Origin: Clostridia bacterium
GTDB lineage: Bacteria > Bacillota_E > SLMV01 > PUMD01
Assembly (NCBI GenBank): GCA_007128555.1
Contig: SKXF01000265.1
Location: 1-10,882, forward strand
Length of the DNA stretch: 10,882 nucleotides
Direction of reading: 5' to 3'
Shown: in pieces, positions 6,353 through 10,882 of the stretch
Layout: each line of letters starts with the position of its first letter
Numbering within the stretch: the stretch's first letter is position 1
The notes under the pieces: generated by a model
The model's input: only the letters and a program-made list of their open reading frames with translations
What the model was told of the DNA's origin: nothing
Databases searched by the model: none
Made by a program: the position numbers and the translations under genes

Positions 6353-6913
6353 TTGCTGCGTCCTGGACTGCTTGCCCTCACGTTACTGATGCTGGTCGTC
6401 GCCTCATGCACCCGCACGCCCGGGCCGCGAATAGCCAGGAGGCCCGAACCGGGACCGGATGCCTCGCTGCCTCATGTGTTTTGGGAAGCCGAGTTCTCAG
6501 CAGGGGACGTCAGGCTGGCCAAGGAAGCCGGGGAGCGAGTGCTCATGGTCTACTGGACAGACGGTGAGGGTGCAGACCTGGCATTTCTCAACCTTGCCGG
6601 AGAGGTCCTGGGCCGAAAGCAGCTGCCGGGTTTGATCCACGTAGCGGGGTATCGCGTGGCGGGCGACAGGATCGAGGTGCTGTATCAGAGCACCTCAGGG
6701 GTGATTCTGATGTTCGGAGTTGCTCCCGGAGGTAATATTGTCTCGTCGGAGTTCGAGGAGCCCTACCCCTGGGATGTCCTGGCCCTGGCTATGGCAGGGC
6801 CGTTGGAGATCCTGGCTGAAGATAATCAATGGATTTATCGCATGGGGCTTGTACAGAAAGACGGCGGATGGCTGTTGAAGACAACGATCACCGGGCCCGC
6901 GGGGGCCCGGTGA
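6353..6913 (+). CDS. Putative lipoprotein of unknown function (TTG start)
   Basis: 186 residues. The start is TTG 6353, with AAAGGAGA (6339-6346) a few bases upstream. The N-terminus is a lipoprotein signal: a short positive start, hydrophobic residues 6-17, then lipobox VASC with Cys19 as the likely lipidated residue. A Pro/Arg-rich linker follows (about 20-40), then an all-beta-looking domain with repeated strand-turn patterns (RVLMVYWTDGEGADLAFLNL, RIEVLYQSTSGVILMFGV, GGWLLKTTI). This could be part of a beta-propeller, but no family is recognised. It is probably anchored outside the cytoplasmic membrane. The gene stands alone on the plus strand and diverges from the protease gene. Its last codons and TGA lie within a shared terminator hairpin, so the C-terminal GPAGAR is partly dictated by that structure. 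Confidence 0.8.
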   Translation: MLRPGLLALTLLMLVVASCTRTPGPRIARRPEPGPDASLPHVFWEAEFSAGDVRLAKEAGERVLMVYWTDGEGADLAFLNLAGEVLGRKQLPGLIHVAGYRVAGDRIEVLYQSTSGVILMFGVAPGGNIVSSEFEEPYPWDVLALAMAGPLEILAEDNQWIYRMGLVQKDGGWLLKTTITGPAGAR

Positions 6914-6914
6914 T
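6887..6914. terminator. Shared hairpin terminator of convergent genes
   Basis: Perfect 12-bp stem ATCACCGGGCCC/GGGCCCGGTGAT with a four-base loop. It contains the TGA of the lipoprotein gene and lies 5 bases beyond the stop of the hydrolase gene on the other strand. Downstream sequence is T-rich only in the minus direction (CGTTGTCTTC), so the terminator is better for the minus-strand operon. It may still act both ways. Confidence 0.75.
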
Positions 6915-6918
6915 GATC

Positions 6919-7650
6919 TCAGACAAGGTACGCGTTTTCCTCCTCTGCGGCCTCCACGGGGATGTCCGATGCACCCCTGGCTGAGTTGACCATCCTCTGT
7001 ACATCGTGGTAGGGCCAGAAATGGGTGAGAAGGAGCCGCCCCACTCCGGCTTCCTTAGCCATGATCGCTGCCTCGGAGGCGGTCATATGGCCACGGAATC
7101 CCCTTTGAGATTCCTCCAGGGACGCCTCGGCGAGGAGAAGATCTGCCCCTCTGGCGATTTCAACGACCCCGGGCGAGTACGCTGTGTCTGCCGTGTATGC
7201 CAGGGTCCTGCCACCGGCGGTGACCCGAACGGCGTAGCACAATAGCGGATGATCGGTCCTGGCAAAGCGGACCTCGAAGGGCCCTAACTGCAGTATGTCA
7301 TCTTCCGTGATCGGGTGCCCCTTCACTGCTTCCTTGTAGCTGAGTCGGGCGAATTCCTCGCGGGGCAGTGGGGGTGCATATACCGCCATGGCAGCCGGGT
7401 CCTGTCGACCGCGGAGGTCCGTGTCGGCGGCGTAGCGCAGAACGTTTATGTCTGAGCTGTGATCCCCGTGCAGATGGGAGAGGATGACGTTGTTCAGCCC
7501 GTCGAAGCCGACGTGGTTTTGCAAACGCGCAACCACTCCACTACCGCAGTCCAACAGCAGCGAAGCATCACCGTGCTGCAGAAGGTAGCCGGGGCAGGCG
7601 CCCCCCGGTGGAGGAAAGGGAGAATAGCGTCCCAGTACGATGAGCTGCAT
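6919..7650 (-). CDS. MBL-fold metallo-hydrolase, YhfI-like
   Basis: A metallo-beta-lactamase-fold hydrolase of 243 residues, close in length and order to Bacillus YhfI-type proteins. It starts MQLIVLGRYSPFPPPGG. Metal ligands expected of the RNase Z-like branch are present: SHLHGDH (58-64, His59, His61, Asp63, His64), His134 (RTDHP), Asp155 (YTADTA) and His210 (LLTHFWP). His188 (GHMTASEA) is also conserved-looking. A two-metal centre is therefore likely. The substrate is unknown; a phosphodiester or cyclic nucleotide is possible for this branch but unproven. The frame is open further upstream, but ATG 7650 is chosen because GGGAGGCG lies about 8 nt before it and the protein then starts at the first beta strand. 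Third gene of an operon, 20 nt after the preceding stop; the terminator hairpin follows at once. Confidence 0.92.
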   Translation of the reverse strand: MQLIVLGRYSPFPPPGGACPGYLLQHGDASLLLDCGSGVVARLQNHVGFDGLNNVILSHLHGDHSSDINVLRYAADTDLRGRQDPAAMAVYAPPLPREEFARLSYKEAVKGHPITEDDILQLGPFEVRFARTDHPLLCYAVRVTAGGRTLAYTADTAYSPGVVEIARGADLLLAEASLEESQRGFRGHMTASEAAIMAKEAGVGRLLLTHFWPYHDVQRMVNSARGASDIPVEAAEEENAYLV

Positions 7651-7670
7651 CGGCAGATCGCCTCCCTCGC

Positions 7671-8438
7671 TCAGCTGTTGATCCTGTCCAGAAAGGCAGG
7701 CTCCCCGGTGACCTGTTCTGCGATCCTCCGGGCCTTCTCGATCTGTGCAGCGGTTCCCTCGGCCAGAAGCCACACCGCGCCCTCCGCGCCGGCGATGCCA
7801 CCTGAGGAGATGTGCTGGGAAGCGACGCCGGACAGGATATGAAGGGCCTCGATCTCTGTGATAATCTCGCCCCGAACCGCGACCATGCGCGGGGGATCCG
7901 GGTTGTAGTCTGCATGGCAGTTGAGTGTTTCCGCCACGTCATAGATGTCCTGGGCAATGCATTTTTCCAGGCCGACGGGGATGACCAGGCGGAGTCTCCT
8001 GCCTGCGATATGCCCCAGGGCAGCCCCTATGCTGCCGCCGCCACCGAAGCCTCCGATGAGTATGCCCGCCACGCCCTTTTCGTAGTTGAGGGCGTTGGCC
8101 CCTTTGATGTACACATCATCGGGCTGCATGTGCTGCAGGGCGGAGAATCGGTCCAGGGTCGGGTCCACTTCTCCTTTCCGGAGGATCACGTCAGGGCGGC
8201 GGTCGGGAGGGATCAGGGATTTGCTGGTGTCGGCGGGGAGGGTGTGCCCAGATAGATATTGATGGTGAGGAAACGCCTCGCCCAGGATCTCCTCCACCAC
8301 GCAGGCGTTGGTCGATCCTGTGCAGATGAGGACCGTTCCTCCTTTCAGGGCTTGTTTGACCGGTTTCATCTGGGCAACGGCCCTGCCAATGAGGCGCTTG
8401 GATTCGGACGGGGTAAATACGAAATGGGTGGCCGGCAT
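7671..8438 (-). CDS. Conserved-looking protein of unknown function, NagB/RpiA-like hints
   Basis: 255 residues, no signal peptide or membrane span, so probably cytoplasmic. I do not recognise the family. Visible parts: GGTVLICTGSTNACVVEEIL (33-52), a strand-loop-helix with a GSTN turn; DVYIKGANALNY (108-119), which recalls the conserved strand of NagB/RpiA/DeoR-type sugar-phosphate or CoA-binding folds; a very Gly-rich loop GILIGGFGGGGSIGAALG (125-142); a second strand RLRLVIPVGLEKCI (148-161); and a C-terminal Ala/Gly-rich domain (198-245). Cys46, Cys160 and Cys174 are scattered and do not suggest a metal cluster. It lies in the middle of an operon, 22 nt after the GTPase stop and 20 nt before the hydrolase start. 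GGAAGGTGG precedes ATG 8438. Nucleotide, phosphosugar or CoA-ester binding is possible, but this is inference from motif shape only. Confidence 0.85.
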   Translation of the reverse strand: MPATHFVFTPSESKRLIGRAVAQMKPVKQALKGGTVLICTGSTNACVVEEILGEAFPHHQYLSGHTLPADTSKSLIPPDRRPDVILRKGEVDPTLDRFSALQHMQPDDVYIKGANALNYEKGVAGILIGGFGGGGSIGAALGHIAGRRLRLVIPVGLEKCIAQDIYDVAETLNCHADYNPDPPRMVAVRGEIITEIEALHILSGVASQHISSGGIAGAEGAVWLLAEGTAAQIEKARRIAEQVTGEPAFLDRINS

Positions 8439-8460
8439 GCAACCACCTTCCTTTCAGGGA

Positions 8461-9489
8461 TTAGTCGCCGTGAACTTCGAGAACATCTCCATCGTTGAGC
8501 ACATAGTCTCGCCCCACCATCTGAGCGTCGAAGGTGTGTTCCCCCCATACCCGCGCATACCTGAACTGGGCGCCGATATCCTTGTGGATCTCACGGGCGA
8601 GATCAAGGGCCGTCGAACCCTGGTCCAGCACAAAGGGTGCCGAGTAATCGGGAGAACGGCCGGGGGGGCGGGTGTAGACTCGAATCTTCCCCAGCAAATG
8701 CCACAAGGATCGGTTCAGGGTGTCCATGTTCGTTCCTGTTTCCACGGATACGCGCAGGAGGGGTAGCTGGGGGTGATTGGCGTCCCGCCACATCTCGGCC
8801 AGTAGTTCCAGCCGGAGTTCGGCCTCTTCATCCTCGAACTTGTTCGCCGCCAGTAAGGCCGGGTAACTCCCTTGCTCGGTCTGTTCAGATCCGGCTATGA
8901 ACTCATCCCAGTCTCCCGGAGGTGAGCAGAGGTGCAAACCCTTCTCCTCCAGGTAGGCCATGGCGGCCTCAGCCTGCCCGAGCAGGTCATCATCGGACAG
9001 ATCAAAGACCAGCAGCATCCCGTCGACAATCCGGAGGACTTCCTGCAGCCAGGGCGGGGACATCTCTCGGTGAAGGGGGGGGAGATCGACCAGTTGAACC
9101 TGGACGTTTTCGTAGGGCATCATGGCTGGCAGGGGCATCACCGTGGTGAAGGGGTATTCCCTGATATCTGGCTCTGCATTGGTCAGGGCCGCCACCAGGG
9201 AGGATTTACCGGAGTTCGCCGGGCCCACTACTGCAACCTGCCCCGGGCCCTGCCGCTCGACGACCCAGTCGGGTCGTCGCTTCGATGACCCAGAGCTCTG
9301 GCGGGCTTCCATCTGGTCCCTGGTCTTGGACAGCCGCTTTTTCAGGTCTGCCTGGAGTTTTTCAGTCCCTTTGTGCTTAGGGATGGTCCGCAGCATGTCC
9401 TGCAGAGCGGCCAGCTTATCCTCGGGAGTTGACGCCGTGCGCCAGCGTTTCTCTGCTTCCATGTATTGAGCCGAGAGATTGGCAGGCAT
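8461..9489 (-). CDS. TGS-domain GTPase, OBG/DRG-like
   Basis: A 342-residue P-loop GTPase of the TRAFAC OBG/DRG type. An N-terminal charged helical region (about 1-75) precedes the G domain. Motifs: G1 GPANSGKSS (89-97, Lys95), G2 region REYPFTT (110-116), G3 VDLPPL (134-139), G4 ANKFED (215-220) and G5 SVETG (248-252). The C-terminal part from about 265 is a TGS-like domain (GSTALDLAREIHKDIG, GRDYVLNDGDVLEV) of the sort that contacts RNA or ribosomal partners. Two changes are seen: G3 has Pro where DxxG has Gly, and G4 reads NKFE before Asp. GTP binding is likely, but hydrolysis or base selectivity may differ. First gene of a three-gene operon. ATG 9489 follows GGGAGA by a few bases. A role linked to translation is known for relatives and is inferred here. 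Confidence 0.9.
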   Translation of the reverse strand: MPANLSAQYMEAEKRWRTASTPEDKLAALQDMLRTIPKHKGTEKLQADLKKRLSKTRDQMEARQSSGSSKRRPDWVVERQGPGQVAVVGPANSGKSSLVAALTNAEPDIREYPFTTVMPLPAMMPYENVQVQLVDLPPLHREMSPPWLQEVLRIVDGMLLVFDLSDDDLLGQAEAAMAYLEEKGLHLCSPPGDWDEFIAGSEQTEQGSYPALLAANKFEDEEAELRLELLAEMWRDANHPQLPLLRVSVETGTNMDTLNRSLWHLLGKIRVYTRPPGRSPDYSAPFVLDQGSTALDLAREIHKDIGAQFRYARVWGEHTFDAQMVGRDYVLNDGDVLEVHGD

Positions 9490-9535
9490 GTGTGGTCTCC
9501 CTTTCCCCCTCAGTTTGAAGGTTGGGTAGCATATC

Positions 9536-9567
9536 TATCATACATGATACCATTTCCATCCTCGCAA
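9536..9567 (-). promoter_or_regulatory. Candidate operator/promoter of the GTPase operon
   Basis: TATCAT-AC-ATGATA (9536-9549) is a perfect 6-bp inverted repeat, 46 bases upstream of the GTPase ATG. The minus strand also has TTGCGA (9567-9562) and TATGAT (9542-9537) with a 19-bp spacer, longer than ideal. The palindrome overlaps the -10-like box, which would suit a repressor site, but both calls are weak. Confidence 0.35.
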
Positions 9568-9575
9568 TTCATGTG

Positions 9576-9597
9576 GGGCCCGGCTAGAGCCGGGCCC
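9576..9597 (-). terminator. GC hairpin after the DUF4340-like gene
   Basis: GGGCCCGGC/GCCGGGCCC, a 9-bp perfect stem with a four-base loop, starting 6 bases after the stop codon. No U-tract follows in the minus direction (CACATGAATTGC), so efficiency is uncertain. It matches the GC-rich style of the other terminators here. Confidence 0.6.
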
Positions 9598-9603
9598 GAG
9601 GGA

Positions 9604-10882
9604 TCAGTCAAGTTGGGATAGCTGGTGGAGGATCTGAATGAGGTCCAAGTCGAACACGAAGAGGGACTCGTATCCGTCAACCTGGCCGTAAGAGGTTTGT
9701 TCCGGTGTGACTACAATGTCCAGGCCAAGGGTCTGGACATCGACATCCTCAGACGGTCTGAAGTTCACCTCGAGACGCGCCTGGGTCGGCCCGTATTCAC
9801 TGAGGGGCCGATCCGAATCCTTCGCATTCGATGCCTCGATAGCCAGGGCGGACCGCACCGCGGGCTCGGCTTCTTCATTGGGCACTTCCACCTGGTCACC
9901 CGAGGGGAGTTCCATGAGCCAGTGATCATCGCCGCGAACGAGTCGGTGCGATGCCTCTTCGGTCTCCCATTTCAGGGAGACGACCTGCCTGAAACTGGCT
10001 GGGGCAAAGACGGCGGTTGCCAGCCAATCGGACGAAGACATCAGCCCACTCAGTCCGAGGGAGGCCGAGTTCACCACATATACGTAGGGTTGCCCTTCCA
10101 TTTTCACATACAGCTGTCCTCCCTGTTCGTCAGCGAATAATCCCACCAGCATCGCGTGGCTCTCTCCTGTATCCTTGGTGAAGGCGATCCTCATAGAAGG
10201 AGCGTCCAGCCCATACTCCCGCAGCTGGTCTGGAGTGGGATGGTCGCTCTCGTAACGCTCAGCCCTGATCGAGCCCATCTTCCAGAGCGTATCCTCGGCA
10301 ACCCTTGACCTGGCAGGAGCTGTGATGGGTGAGATCAACTGCCAGCCGTAGGGATCCTCGCTGCGAGCGACCGACCATTGGCTGGTACCGGAGCGGATCT
10401 CGATCATCTGTACCTCGTCGGAATCCAGCCGCATAATGACGGGGTCTCGCCATTTGTCCGGGGGCGCCATGAAAAAGGCGAGCCTCAGTCCTGTCATCAG
10501 GTAGACCGTGTCTTCGCCGGCGACCTTGACGTAGCGGTCGGGCTCGTCCTGCCGGCTCAGCGGGCTGCTGTCCCCGATGTTCAGAGTGACTTCGCTGCCG
10601 TCTGCCAGGGTCACGATGATGGCTCCGCTGGGATCATCCAGTCCGTACTCGGAGAGATCGTCATCACCTTCGGCGATAATCCTGGACGCCTTGATCTGGG
10701 CCACGCTGGTGAACAGCAACCGGGCTCGTTCCTGGTCCGTGGCCCGTTCGAAGGGCGAGGTGAGTTGATAGGTCCTTTCTTCCTCGCCGTCGACAGCTGA
10801 GATGGCCAGGTCCGGGGTGTCTTCCCACCGGATGGTCACGGCCTTGACGTCTTCTCTGTCCAGAGTAATGATCTCGATTTCC
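9604..10882 (-). CDS. DUF4340-like repeat protein (partial, N-terminus beyond right edge)
   Basis: 425 codons are visible and the frame is open at the right edge. A GTG at 10839 is an internal codon, since the 14 codons before it continue the same domain. The protein has three similar units of about 140 residues, each with an LxEYG turn: EYGL at 78-81, EYGL at 222-225 and EYGP at 362-365 of the visible part. Each unit has a strand-rich segment before it and, in the first two, a YVKV/YVKM and VY(L/V) segment after it. The KWRDP (144-148) and DWLAT (285-289) linkers between units are also alike. This matches the DUF4340 pattern. Proteins of this type are often predicted envelope proteins encoded near GldF/GldG-like ABC export systems, but no such genes are in view next to it, and the membrane anchor would lie in the missing N-terminus. 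Function unknown. Ends in a GC hairpin just before the GTPase operon. Confidence 0.85.
   Translation of the reverse strand, partial: EIEIITLDREDVKAVTIRWEDTPDLAISAVDGEEERTYQLTSPFERATDQERARLLFTSVAQIKASRIIAEGDDDLSEYGLDDPSGAIIVTLADGSEVTLNIGDSSPLSRQDEPDRYVKVAGEDTVYLMTGLRLAFFMAPPDKWRDPVIMRLDSDEVQMIEIRSGTSQWSVARSEDPYGWQLISPITAPARSRVAEDTLWKMGSIRAERYESDHPTPDQLREYGLDAPSMRIAFTKDTGESHAMLVGLFADEQGGQLYVKMEGQPYVYVVNSASLGLSGLMSSSDWLATAVFAPASFRQVVSLKWETEEASHRLVRGDDHWLMELPSGDQVEVPNEEAEPAVRSALAIEASNAKDSDRPLSEYGPTQARLEVNFRPSEDVDVQTLGLDIVVTPEQTSYGQVDGYESLFVFDLDLIQILHQLSQLD

Overview
The window is a G+C-rich bacterial chromosome segment. It has compact genes, SD-led starts (two at non-ATG codons) and repeated GC-rich hairpin terminators. 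Several proteins recall Chloroflexota, notably the ABC ATPase with its altered Q-loop, the TGS-domain GTPase and the DUF4340-type protein. That assignment is an impression of family resemblance, not something the sequence proves. No rRNA, tRNA or CRISPR array was seen.

Left part (1-1654). An ABC-2 type transporter ATPase on the minus strand runs off the left edge. Upstream of it, also on the minus strand, lie a consensus sigma-70 promoter, an SD, a 32-codon ORF and a strong intrinsic terminator, and then the ABC gene with no promoter of its own in view. This is the layout of a leader-peptide attenuator. A 10-bp pairing between the end of the leader ORF and the 5' arm of the terminator supplies a candidate antiterminator. 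This is the most interesting part of the window. A decayed IS3-type transposase lies next to it.

Middle part (1655-6352). A lone plus-strand aldo/keto reductase sits behind a palindromic leader. A 0.5-kb gap follows with no convincing gene. Next is a minus-strand Lon-family protease with an AAA-type ATPase domain and an S16 peptidase domain. Its real start is very probably a GTG 21 nt inside the longest reading frame, and a clean intrinsic terminator lies downstream of it.

Right part (6353-10882). A plus-strand lipoprotein (TTG start) converges on a minus-strand three-gene operon, and the two transcription units share one perfect hairpin. The operon, in order of transcription, is a TGS-domain GTPase, a conserved-looking protein of unknown function, and a YhfI-like metallo-beta-lactamase-fold hydrolase, with gaps of about 20 nt. 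Upstream, ending in its own hairpin, is a minus-strand DUF4340-like protein of three repeats that runs off the right edge.

The genes do not form one pathway. They group as a regulated efflux-type transporter, a redox enzyme, protein quality control, and a small GTPase/hydrolase operon.
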